DNA from: Granulosicoccus sp964498925
GTDB taxonomy: Bacteria; Pseudomonadota; Gammaproteobacteria; Granulosicoccales; Granulosicoccaceae
Length of the DNA stretch: 9,210 nt
Assembly (NCBI GenBank): GCA_964498925.1
Contig: CAZCKD010000145.1
Location: forward strand, 1-9,210
Direction: 5' to 3'
Shown: piece by piece, positions 1 to 6,665 of the stretch
How positions within the stretch are numbered: position 1 is the first letter of the stretch
How the letters are laid out: each line of letters opens with the position of its first letter
Made by a program: the position numbers and the translations under genes
Notes under the pieces: model-generated
Database searches by the model: none
What the model was told of the DNA's origin: nothing
The model's input: only the letters and a program-made list of their open reading frames with translations

Positions 1-54
1 CTAACTCACCTAACTCACCTAACTCACCTAACTCACCTAACTCACCTAACTCAC
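1..54. repeat. 9-bp tandem repeat, six perfect copies
   Basis: The unit CTAACTCAC is repeated six times without a mismatch, and the array then breaks into CACAGC. It begins at the first base of the window, so the true array may be longer. The unit is a multiple of three, so some frames stay open (Leu-Thr-His on the + strand) while others hit a stop in every unit (TAA on +, TAG or TGA on -). No gene is seen running into it. Such arrays usually arise by replication slippage and vary in copy number between strains. A function is not evident. Confidence 0.95.
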
Positions 55-320
55 CACAGCAGCATATTACGAACTGCAAATAGCATTATGCGAGCGCCCC
101 GCAGAATAATTCGGGTCCATATCAGGCGGTTGCGCAGATACTCAGTTTCCTCCACGGATCAGTTTAACGCCATTCCCACGCGCAATCCATGACATTTAGG
201 ACTCCTACCCGTCATACCTCGAATAACAAATTTCGCTTTGTCAGCGGTATTCAGTCGATCTGCGCCTCCATGGTCTTGATATCCTACAATCAATGAAGCC
301 TCTTATTTCCCAATATTGAT
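55..320. other. Intergenic region with no convincing gene
   Basis: This stretch lies between the tandem repeat and the DUF3429 gene. I see no tRNA, no clear terminator and no well-formed coding frame. A TACAAT hexamer at 285-290 could be a -10 element for the downstream gene, but the bases 16-18 bp upstream of it do not resemble a -35 box, so no promoter is called. A 34-codon minus-strand frame (51-155, GTG start) is present but has no ribosome binding site and no recognisable family. Confidence 0.6.
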
Positions 321-842
321 ATGGCAACAAAAGCACACCAAATACCGGCCCCGGCGCTAGTCCTCGGATTAGCGGGACTCATTCCCTTTGTAGCTTGCGC
401 TTTCTTCGCCTGGTTTCCGGGTGTAGGGGTGTTTATTGGCACAATGACCGGAATCATGTCGGAATCGGGAGAGGCTTCCAACACCTTCGTTAATGCGAAA
501 GCCTTATTGGGATTGGGTGCATATGGAGCGGTCATTCTCAGTTTTCTTGGTGGCGTTAGATGGGGAAACTTAATCAACAACAAAAACAAGATTAAACAAT
601 GGTCCCCTCTTATTCTCAGCGTCATTCCCAGTTTGATCGCCTGGCCAGCGCTACTTCTGACATCCAGCTGGATGCTGTCAATTCTGGCCGCTGGTTTTGT
701 TCTGCAATATGCAACTGACGTAGAAGGAGTAAAGCAGAAACTCTTACCCGTGTGGTTTGGAAGACTCCGCACGATGCTAACAACAGGAGCGGTTCTATCA
801 CTGTTAGCAGGCTTAATCTCGGCCGCCTTATTAAATTATTAA
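321..842 (+). CDS. DUF3429 family inner-membrane protein
   Basis: The 173-residue product is very hydrophobic and matches the DUF3429 (TMEM69-like) family as I remember it. Predicted membrane segments lie at about residues 12-36, 61-80, 95-113, 117-131 and 151-170. Family-like features are GGVRWG at 77-82, directly after the second segment, and the LPVWFGRLR stretch at 142-150 before the last one. The molecular function of the family is unknown. The ATG at 321 is the only reasonable start, because an in-frame TGA lies at 294-296 and no other start codon falls between. No Shine-Dalgarno sequence is visible upstream. The gene stands alone on the + strand and converges on selD, with 42 bp between the two stop codons. 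Confidence 0.8.
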   Translation: MATKAHQIPAPALVLGLAGLIPFVACAFFAWFPGVGVFIGTMTGIMSESGEASNTFVNAKALLGLGAYGAVILSFLGGVRWGNLINNKNKIKQWSPLILSVIPSLIAWPALLLTSSWMLSILAAGFVLQYATDVEGVKQKLLPVWFGRLRTMLTTGAVLSLLAGLISAALLNY

Positions 843-844
843 TG

Positions 845-874
845 ATCGTGATGACTGATAGCCACACGATTTTC
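845..874. terminator. Weak hairpin between convergent genes, possible terminator
   Basis: ATCGTG at 845-850 can pair with CACGAT at 865-870, giving a 6-bp stem with a 14-base loop, followed by TTTTC on the + strand. It sits in the 42-bp gap between the DUF3429 stop and the selD stop, where a terminator would be expected. The stem is short and not GC-rich, so this is a suggestion only. Confidence 0.25.
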
Positions 875-884
875 ACAAGCCGTC

Positions 885-3116
885 CTAGGTGATGGTGTAG
901 TCACCTGAATTATTGATAGAGCCAATAACCACTGCATCGGAATATCCGGCAGAGTGCAGCTTATCTATAAGCCGCGTGGCCTGATCAACAGGGACCACAG
1001 CACACAAACCTCCACCTGTCTGTGGATCACAGAGTAAAGGCAAAGCGTCATTCTCTAATGTCGAATCATAAGTGAAGCGATTTAGGGATGTACGATTAGA
1101 CGACCATAGCGAACTGCGAACCCCGTTTTTCGAAACTTCCAGTACACCCGGCATGGTAGGTAGGTGGTCAGTATCTAGATGAACTCCAAGGGTTACGTCT
1201 TCGTCTGATAGTAGTCTTTCGAGATGACCGAGTAGACCAAAACCGGTAACGTCAGTCAGCTTAGATGCACCATGTTCTGTCAGCAATTCTGCTGCAGGAC
1301 CGTTGCTAATTTGCATCTGCTCTAATGCAAATTGGATATCACGTCCGCGTGTCTTTTGTTGCATAAGCCCCGCAAACAAGACGCCCGTTCCCAAGGCTTG
1401 CGTTAGCACAATCGCATCGCCAGCACCTGTAGAGGCCGGCTCAGAAACAGCATCTCTATCACTCGAATCTGGCAAAGTGCCGTTAATGACAAGTCCGACT
1501 GAAAGTTCAGTCGATTGGGTTGTATGTCCACCAATCAAAACACAGCCTTCCTTGTTTAAAGCATCGACAATTCCATGCATGACTTGCCGCAAATCTCTTT
1601 CAGCGACATCGTCAGAGCTCTCGACTATGGAAAGCAACACCTGAGCTGTTTCCGCACTTGCATTACAGGTAAAAACATCACTCATAGCATGCAGTGCCGC
1701 AATTCTACCGAGCACGTACGGGTCGTCAATAATGGCATTGATATGATCGACCGACTGCACCAGTTTACTACTCGACAGATTGACGACAGTAGCATCATCG
1801 GCTTGAGCAACTCCACTTTCGACACTCGAAGATGCGGGAATTGGCAAAGATTGAATAACCCTATCCAATACCGAACCTGCCACCTTCGCACCACATCCCT
1901 TGCAAGTCATTTCTTTATCGGCAGTAGTTTGTTGATCGCTATTAGCAAGTAACGCCTCTGGAACCGCCTCTGACTTAACTTCAGGCATAGCAGGTAAGTC
2001 TATAAACTGATTCATGAAGGTTTGATCGATGTGATCTTTCCAGCGCCATACCCAATCGGCTTCGATAACGACAGGGCCACGACTAGCGATCGCTCTTTTA
2101 CCGCCAGTAGCCATTAAACTCAGAAAATCGTTTTGAGGGCGATAAGGTTTCAATGGTCGATTCAAAAGAAATCGACGGATGTTTTCGTACAGGACGGGTG
2201 CCTGCCGAACAGCGAACACTCCTGCTTTTACACTCGGTGTATCAACCTGTGTCCCTATGTCACCCGTTGCGAATACAAATGGATGAGATACGCTCTGTAG
2301 ATGTTGATTCGTTGCAACAAAACCGCGCTTATCTAATTCAAAACCGGCTTGCTTTGCCCACTCCGGTCCGACTGCCGCGGTACACCATAGCACTTCATCA
2401 ATTGGAAACTCCCTGCCATCTGCAGCGACTAAACCACCCTCCTTCACCTCTACAACGTCTACATTCTTGTTAACAGTAATGCCTTGTTTTATTGCCGACT
2501 GAAGAGCTAGCTCGCCCACTTTTTTGGGACGGCCGGCTAGCGGATACTCTCCTCGTAAAAACCAGTGACATTCCGCAACGTTCTTGGGAAGCGCATGACG
2601 CATCGCTGTGATCAGTTCGAAGCCACCGGCTCCGGACCCAACCACACCGATGGACACGGACTTTGCATTCTGCTGTTGTAATCGGGAAACGATGTCACGC
2701 CAGCGCGCGAAAAAATTGTAGACAGGTTTTACCGGGGTAGAATGCTCAGCGGCCCCAAGGACTGATAGGTCGGGGGTTGATCCAGTATCCAGTGATAACA
2801 CGTCAAACGCCATCGCTGGCCTATGATCAAAGCAGACTTCTTTTCGATCCAAGTTAATGGCAGTAACGCTATCTTCTATAAACCGAATACCGACCCATGT
2901 ACTCAGTGTGCGCAGGTCGACATGTATATCATCAACCGAATAATGCCCAGCAACTAGTCCGGGCAACATGCCGGAGTACGGCGTGTGTGCATCTGTCGAT
3001 ATCAACGTCAGCCGCACTCCCGGCATGGGCTTCATAGCCCAACGTCGCATGAGCAGGACATGGCTATGCCCACCACCCACTAGAAAAACATCTCTAACAA
3101 TCGGGGGGCTGTTCAC
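885..3116 (-). CDS. selD: Fused NADH-dehydrogenase-like flavoprotein / selenide, water dikinase SelD
   Basis: This 743-residue protein joins two enzymes. Residues 1 to about 372 form an FAD/NAD(P)-binding pyridine-nucleotide oxidoreductase of the type known as an N-terminal fusion to SelD. It has a dinucleotide motif GGGHSH at 14-19, a second glycine-rich motif GVVGSGAGGFEL at 157-168, and FATGDIG at 282-288, the usual flavin-contacting segment. After a linker (about 375-402) comes a full SelD domain, which makes selenophosphate from selenide, ATP and water. Its active site GCGAK at 407-411 gives Cys408 and Lys411, matching E. coli Cys17 and Lys20. The Cys codon is TGT, so this SelD is not a selenoprotein. 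Other SelD motifs are ADD 439-441, GGHT 529-532, DVTGFGLLGH 622-631 and DPQTGGGL 697-704. The start is GTG, overlapping the mnmH stop (GTGA), which suggests translational coupling; no strong Shine-Dalgarno is seen. The role of the oxidoreductase half is unproven; a link to selenium reduction is inference. Confidence 0.93.
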   Translation of the reverse strand: MNSPPIVRDVFLVGGGHSHVLLMRRWAMKPMPGVRLTLISTDAHTPYSGMLPGLVAGHYSVDDIHVDLRTLSTWVGIRFIEDSVTAINLDRKEVCFDHRPAMAFDVLSLDTGSTPDLSVLGAAEHSTPVKPVYNFFARWRDIVSRLQQQNAKSVSIGVVGSGAGGFELITAMRHALPKNVAECHWFLRGEYPLAGRPKKVGELALQSAIKQGITVNKNVDVVEVKEGGLVAADGREFPIDEVLWCTAAVGPEWAKQAGFELDKRGFVATNQHLQSVSHPFVFATGDIGTQVDTPSVKAGVFAVRQAPVLYENIRRFLLNRPLKPYRPQNDFLSLMATGGKRAIASRGPVVIEADWVWRWKDHIDQTFMNQFIDLPAMPEVKSEAVPEALLANSDQQTTADKEMTCKGCGAKVAGSVLDRVIQSLPIPASSSVESGVAQADDATVVNLSSSKLVQSVDHINAIIDDPYVLGRIAALHAMSDVFTCNASAETAQVLLSIVESSDDVAERDLRQVMHGIVDALNKEGCVLIGGHTTQSTELSVGLVINGTLPDSSDRDAVSEPASTGAGDAIVLTQALGTGVLFAGLMQQKTRGRDIQFALEQMQISNGPAAELLTEHGASKLTDVTGFGLLGHLERLLSDEDVTLGVHLDTDHLPTMPGVLEVSKNGVRSSLWSSNRTSLNRFTYDSTLENDALPLLCDPQTGGGLCAVVPVDQATRLIDKLHSAGYSDAVVIGSINNSGDYTIT

Positions 3117-4252
3117 TTTTCAGAAACCCAGCTTATGATGTCCTCAGAGGTACCGCTAAACGCAATGCGTTGCGATTTTTTACTCAGTTGGTAGTCATAC
3201 ATTGGGTCGTAATATTGGGTCAGCAGGAAAGCGATAAACTCATCATAGGCATTGAGCTCTGCATGTTCCTCATGTTGCTCCAAGGCATTATTGAGGAGAT
3301 CAAGAGCGTGTTGGTAGTTAGTCGGACCAAAGCGTTTACGTATGCGAAACAAGCTTTGTCTATGGTGCTCGCTGTATTCCGAAAAACCCTTTTCTTCCCC
3401 ATACTCACTAATGTATCGGGATAACAAATCAGGTACGTAATCATCGAAGCAATTACGAATTCTAATGTCTAAATCGCATTCCAGAATAGCTATCGGTGCC
3501 TCTTGCATAGCGTGCCTGAACACATCGGGTATGCATACTCGACCGATAAGTCGCGCTTCGTCTTCTAAAAAAAGATGAGCAACGTTAGCCTCCTCAAAAC
3601 GGAGCAGTTCTGCACACAGGGCATTCTCGAAATCGATATTGCTGGGTTGGTCGGAGATCAAACCGCCGAAGCTCGATCCTCGATGATCTGCAAGCTTTTC
3701 TAAATCGACGGAGTTGCCCAGGCGATTGATAAGCAGCGTTTTTCCGTTGCCTGTTCGGCCACCAATTAACGTGAAAGAAAATGTATTGGATAGATTTTCT
3801 AGCGATTCGAGTATGAAGCTACGAAGCGCTTTGTAGCCTCCTGTGAGTAATGGAATATCAACACCGGATTCGCTTAACCATTGCTGAGAAATCCTCGAAC
3901 GCAGTCCACCTCTGAAACAATACAAGACGGTGTTGGGATTTTTATCTATGAACGCCTGCCAACGACGTATCCGTTCATTTCGCAGTCTGGGATTAACCAA
4001 TTCTGCGCCCAACTCAATAGCCTTTGATTGCCCCTCTTCTTTATATTTCAGACCGACAAGATGCCGTTCTTCATCGTTCATCAAAGGGAGATTGGTGGAT
4101 GCTGGGAACGAACCCTTAAGAAATTCTACGGGTGCCCTGACATCCAGCAGTGGTGTTTCTTGAAGCAGCAGTTCGCGGTAATTCGAATACGTTGCACGCG
4201 GTGACTCCGGCACGACGATGGGTGCCGTTTTGATAGAGTCATCAGCTGTCAC
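3113..4252 (-). CDS. mnmH: tRNA 2-selenouridine synthase MnmH (SelU/YbbB)
   Basis: The enzyme replaces sulfur with selenium at the wobble 2-thiouridine of some tRNAs, through a geranylated intermediate, using selenophosphate from SelD. Residues about 20-145 form a rhodanese domain (LLDVRAPVEF at 35-44) with the catalytic Cys112 in YCFRGGLRSR, equivalent to E. coli Cys97. A P-loop domain follows, with GGRTGNGKT at 164-172 and DLEKLADHRGSSFG at 183-196. The C-terminal YYDPMYDYQLSKK segment also matches the E. coli protein. At 379 residues it is slightly longer than the E. coli enzyme (364). The called start is GTG at 4252. A second GTG at codon 14 (4211-4213) would give an N-terminus closer in length to E. 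coli, and neither has a clear Shine-Dalgarno sequence. The gene lies 35 bp after argG and overlaps selD by 4 bp, a layout that fits its dependence on selenophosphate. Confidence 0.95.
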   Translation of the reverse strand: MTADDSIKTAPIVVPESPRATYSNYRELLLQETPLLDVRAPVEFLKGSFPASTNLPLMNDEERHLVGLKYKEEGQSKAIELGAELVNPRLRNERIRRWQAFIDKNPNTVLYCFRGGLRSRISQQWLSESGVDIPLLTGGYKALRSFILESLENLSNTFSFTLIGGRTGNGKTLLINRLGNSVDLEKLADHRGSSFGGLISDQPSNIDFENALCAELLRFEEANVAHLFLEDEARLIGRVCIPDVFRHAMQEAPIAILECDLDIRIRNCFDDYVPDLLSRYISEYGEEKGFSEYSEHHRQSLFRIRKRFGPTNYQHALDLLNNALEQHEEHAELNAYDEFIAFLLTQYYDPMYDYQLSKKSQRIAFSGTSEDIISWVSEK

Positions 4253-4287
4253 TGACAGATACCCGGTAGAGGACTGATCAGCACATA

Positions 4288-5619
4288 CTATCCATCGTCA
4301 CTGATGAGCTGCTTCATAGCATCACCTGAAGGCAGAACACCTTTGGACGCGTAGCCCTGAAGCTTAGTTCTTGAATCTTCGATATCCAAATTTCTCAGTG
4401 ACAGCTGACCGATGCGATCCAGTGGACTGAACGCTTCGTCCTCGACAACTTCCATTGAGAGATTTTCAGGTGCGTAGGTTAGAGAATCACTTTCGGTGTT
4501 CAGCACAGAATAGTCATCTCCTCTACGAAGCTCTAAGGTGACTGTTCCGTTAACACTGTGACCAATCCACTTTTGCAAAGCATCACGAAGCATGAGCGAT
4601 TGCGGATCGAACCAACGTCCTTGATATAGCAGCTTGCCAAGGCGTCGACCTAAAGAACGGTAGTTATCCAGAGTATCTTCATTATGGATGCCGTTAAGCA
4701 GACGCTCGTAAGCGATATGCAGTAGAGCCATACCAGGCGCTTCGTAGATGCCCCTACTCTTAGCTTCAATAATGCGATTTTCAATTTGATCGCACATACC
4801 CAGACCATGACGCCCGCCTATGGTGTTCGCTTCACGAAACAATGCAACTGCGCTATCGAACTGCTGACCATTAATGGCGACAGGCATCCCTTCAGCAAAA
4901 GTAATGCTGATGGTTTCAGACGAGATATCGACGTTAGGGTCCCAGAATTTAACGCCCATGATCGGCTCGACGATATGCATGCCGCGGTCTAAAAATTCTA
5001 GATCTTTAGCTTCATGGGTCGCCCCTAAGATATTGGCATCGGTTGAGTATGCCTTCTCCTTACTCGCTCTATATTCGAAGCCGTGAGTGTTTAAGAATTC
5101 GCTCATCTCGGCTCGACCGCCTAGCTCTGCAACGAAGTCTCTGTCCAACCACGGCTTGTAGATACGTAGCTCAGGGTTGGTCATCAGACCGTAGCGATAG
5201 AACCGCTCGATGTCATTGCCTTTATAGGTTGAGCCGTCACCCCAAATATGGACATCATCATCCTGCATGGCACGAACAAGGATGGTGCCGGTGACGGCTC
5301 TTCCGAGAGGCGTGGTATTGAAGTACTTCTTGCCGCCGCTCTCGATGTGGAAAGCGCCGCACATAATCGCTACCAGACCTTCATTGACGAGAACATCAAC
5401 GCAACTTACGGTTCTCGCTTCTTCAGCTCCATACGCGCGAGCACGCGACGCGATGTCATCAAAATCATCTTCATCAGGCTGCCCAAGGTCTGCGGTATAA
5501 GCAAACGGCACAGCGCCCCGCTGACGCATCCAAGCGATAGCAGCAGAAGTATCCAGACCACCAGAAAATGCAATACCGACTTTTTGGTCGACAGGCAAAG
5601 ACAACAAAATCTTATTCAT
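4288..5619 (-). CDS. argG: Argininosuccinate synthase
   Basis: ArgG joins citrulline and aspartate using ATP to make argininosuccinate, the penultimate step of arginine synthesis, in the cytoplasm. The 443 residues match the E. coli-type enzyme (447) from end to end. The N-terminal ATP-pyrophosphatase motif AFSGGLDTS is at 17-25, followed by FNTTPLGRAVTGT at 100-112 and GDGSTYKGNDIERFYRYG at 127-144. The long blocks around GATHEAKDLE and ENRIIEAKSRGIYEAPGMA are also intact. The start is ATG at 5619, placed as in E. coli. There is no good Shine-Dalgarno sequence just upstream, where the leader is AT-rich. The gene is first in a minus-strand cluster with mnmH and selD, and an extended -10-like promoter sits about 40 bp upstream. 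I saw no clear ARG box for ArgR. Confidence 0.97.
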   Translation of the reverse strand: MNKILLSLPVDQKVGIAFSGGLDTSAAIAWMRQRGAVPFAYTADLGQPDEDDFDDIASRARAYGAEEARTVSCVDVLVNEGLVAIMCGAFHIESGGKKYFNTTPLGRAVTGTILVRAMQDDDVHIWGDGSTYKGNDIERFYRYGLMTNPELRIYKPWLDRDFVAELGGRAEMSEFLNTHGFEYRASKEKAYSTDANILGATHEAKDLEFLDRGMHIVEPIMGVKFWDPNVDISSETISITFAEGMPVAINGQQFDSAVALFREANTIGGRHGLGMCDQIENRIIEAKSRGIYEAPGMALLHIAYERLLNGIHNEDTLDNYRSLGRRLGKLLYQGRWFDPQSLMLRDALQKWIGHSVNGTVTLELRRGDDYSVLNTESDSLTYAPENLSMEVVEDEAFSPLDRIGQLSLRNLDIEDSRTKLQGYASKGVLPSGDAMKQLISDDG

Positions 5620-5655
5620 CTAAAAACAGAAATTTAACGAGACACACGGACCCAC

Positions 5656-5664
5656 ATTCTACCA
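5656..5664 (-). promoter_or_regulatory. Possible extended -10 promoter of argG-mnmH-selD
   Basis: On the minus strand the bases read TGGTAGAAT, an extended -10 pattern (TG, one base, TAGAAT) ending 36 bp before the argG ATG. This would give a leader of roughly 30 nt. The position 17 bp upstream, where a -35 box would lie, falls in the GGTCGGACC-type repeat and does not resemble TTGACA. If this is the promoter, it must rely on the extended -10 or an activator. The call rests on pattern only. Confidence 0.35.
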
Positions 5665-5677
5665 AACATGCGCCCAT

Positions 5678-5690
5678 GGGGTCGGACCAT
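5678..5690 (+). repeat. Left copy of GGTCGGACC inverted repeat
   Basis: This 13-bp sequence GGGGTCGGACCAT is matched in reverse complement over 11 bp at 5976-5986 and over 12 bp at 5960-5971. It is also partly self-complementary (ATGGT upstream side with ACCAT), so a small hairpin is possible. It overlaps the place where a -35 box for argG would lie. Confidence 0.85.
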
Positions 5691-5872
5691 GAACCACCCT
5701 TGATTTGATTCTAGTTTTTCGAAAAATTGACGCGAAACTGGCTCTTAAACGAGGCATAAACTGTCGAAAAAAACGCGTTTAAGGCGTCCATTCGATTTGA
5801 CTTTGAAAATTGAAGCTAAGAAATGGCTAGCCACCGGCGAGGTAACATCTGATATCGATGAACATCACTAAA

Positions 5873-5908
5873 TAGGTGTTTTTCACCCTAAAAAGCCTGA
5901 AATAAGGC
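5873..5908 (-). terminator. Possible terminator hairpins downstream of the ABC transporter operon
   Basis: Read on the minus strand, GCCT (5908-5905) and AGGC (5898-5895) can pair around a 6-base loop and are followed by five T (5894-5890). A second hairpin follows at once: TAGGGTG pairs with CACCTA around AAAAA, with one bulged base, and then TTTA. The pair lies about 85 bp after the permease stop and could end the transcript. Both stems are short, so confidence is low. Confidence 0.35.
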
Positions 5909-5959
5909 CATATGCACACCCTTCATCGTGCTTATATTTATAAATTTCAGCAGCTTACA

Positions 5960-5988
5960 ATGGTCCGACCCTCTTGGTCCGACCCCGT
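5960..5988 (-). repeat. Right double copy of the GGTCCGACC repeat
   Basis: Two copies of TGGTCCGACCC start at 5961 and 5975 (14-base period). Both are in inverted orientation relative to the copy at 5678-5690. They sit directly downstream of the TAG stop of the ABC permease gene (minus strand), so they would be transcribed as the first part of its 3' untranslated region. Confidence 0.85.
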
Positions 5989-5990
5989 TG

Positions 5991-6665
5991 CTATCTTTCT
6001 TTTAGGAATGGGATACCAACAGCCTTAGGGGCAGTAGCTCGGCCGATGAAGCCCGCGAGGAGGATGACGGTGAGCACGTATGGCAGAGCCTGAATGGCCT
6101 GTACAGGGACTTCGCCAATAACAGGCAGTACAACACCTTGCAGTCTTATCGCTACAGCATCAAGGAAGCCGAACATCAGGCAAGCGAGCATGGCGGGCAC
6201 AGGTCGCCATTTACCGAAGATGAGCGCAGCCAAGGCGATGTATCCCTGCCCGGCAGTCATTTCACGTACAAAAGCTGCATTTTGAGCCGTGGATAGATAA
6301 GCGCCGGCGATACCTGCAAGTCCGCCGCAAATAGCCACAGCTGAGAATCGCAAACCGGAAACCGATAACCCGGCAGTATCGACCGCCAACGGATTTTCAC
6401 CCACCGCTCGAAGTCGCAATCCGAATCGAGTTCGATAGACCACCCACCAGGTTGCGAAAACGACGAACCAGGCGACATAGACAAGCAGGTTATGACCGCT
6501 GATCACGTCATGATAAAACGGCCCNNNNNNNNNNNNNNNNNNNNNNNNNNNNNNNNNNNNNNNNNNNNNNNNNNNNNNNNNNNNNNNNNNNNNNNNNNNN
6601 NNNNNNNNNNNNNNNNNNNNNNNNGTAGCATCGAGAATGGCAAGTAGGCTGCTAAAGGTGTCCAT
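5991..6665 (-). CDS. BMP/nucleoside-type ABC transporter permease (second subunit), interrupted by an assembly gap
   Basis: This is an inner-membrane permease of the BPD_transp_2 family, the partner of the permease encoded just upstream. The N-terminal 13 residues (MDTFSSLLAILDA) are read at 6627-6665. A run of 100 N follows, and then about 177 residues run to the TAG stop. Recognisable features after the gap are YRTRFGLRLRAVGENPLAVDTAG, the cytoplasmic loop that contacts the ATPase, several membrane segments, and a C-terminus IPFLKER typical of the family. Family members are usually 300-320 residues, while only about 190 are visible, so roughly 110-130 residues are hidden and the N run is probably a placeholder of the wrong length. 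The gene is probably intact in the organism. Its ATG shares one base with the upstream TGA (TGATG), so the two permeases are translationally coupled. The substrate is inferred only from family: nucleosides or a similar small molecule. Confidence 0.88.
   Translation of the reverse strand: MDTFSSLLAILDAXXXXXXXXXXXXXXXXXXXXXXXXXXXXXXXXXXGPFYHDVISGHNLLVYVAWFVVFATWWVVYRTRFGLRLRAVGENPLAVDTAGLSVSGLRFSAVAICGGLAGIAGAYLSTAQNAAFVREMTAGQGYIALAALIFGKWRPVPAMLACLMFGFLDAVAIRLQGVVLPVIGEVPVQAIQALPYVLTVILLAGFIGRATAPKAVGIPFLKER
6525..6624. other. Assembly gap of 100 N
   Basis: Exactly 100 undetermined bases lie inside the second permease gene. A round 100 is the usual scaffolding placeholder for a gap of unknown size. 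From the family length, about 330-400 bases of coding sequence should be here, so coordinates to either side may be offset from the real genome. Confidence 0.99.

Larger units (their letters stand above)
5678..5986. mobile_element. Inverted-repeat-bounded stretch, candidate non-autonomous element
   Basis: The left end GGGGTCGGACC (5678-5688) is the exact reverse complement of the right end GGTCCGACCCC (5976-5986). An inner copy ATGGTCCGACCC (5960-5971) is the exact complement of 5679-5690. The right end therefore carries two tandem copies with a 14-base period. The interior has no ATG-initiated gene of note. The right end stops 4 bp short of the permease stop codon, and the left end lies beside the argG -10. 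Similar GGTCNGACC palindromes often flank REP-associated (RAYT, Y1-type) transposase genes in gammaproteobacteria, from general recollection. No transposase or target duplication is seen, so the element status is inferred. Confidence 0.4.

Noticed and set aside
51..155. A 34-codon minus-strand frame with a GTG start and a cationic, amphipathic-looking product.
   Set aside because: There is no ribosome binding site and no recognised family, an in-frame stop lies two codons upstream, and the frame ends in the tandem repeat. Chance is the simplest explanation.
293..319. An 8-codon ATG frame ending just before the DUF3429 start, a possible leader peptide.
   Set aside because: It has no ribosome binding site, no regulatory codon run and no attenuator hairpin, and frames this short are expected by chance.
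290..772. A 160-codon minus-strand frame opposite the DUF3429 gene.
   Set aside because: The + strand frame encodes a coherent multi-segment membrane protein with family motifs. The antisense product has no recognisable domain and looks like a shadow.
1887..1910. SelD as a selenoprotein with in-frame UGA at its active site.
   Set aside because: The active-site codon at 1893-1895 reads TGT (Cys) on the minus strand, and the frame has no internal stop.
5991..6665. The second permease as a pseudogene or truncated protein.
   Set aside because: The apparent shortness is explained by the run of N. The N-terminus, coupling loop and C-terminus are all normal for the family.
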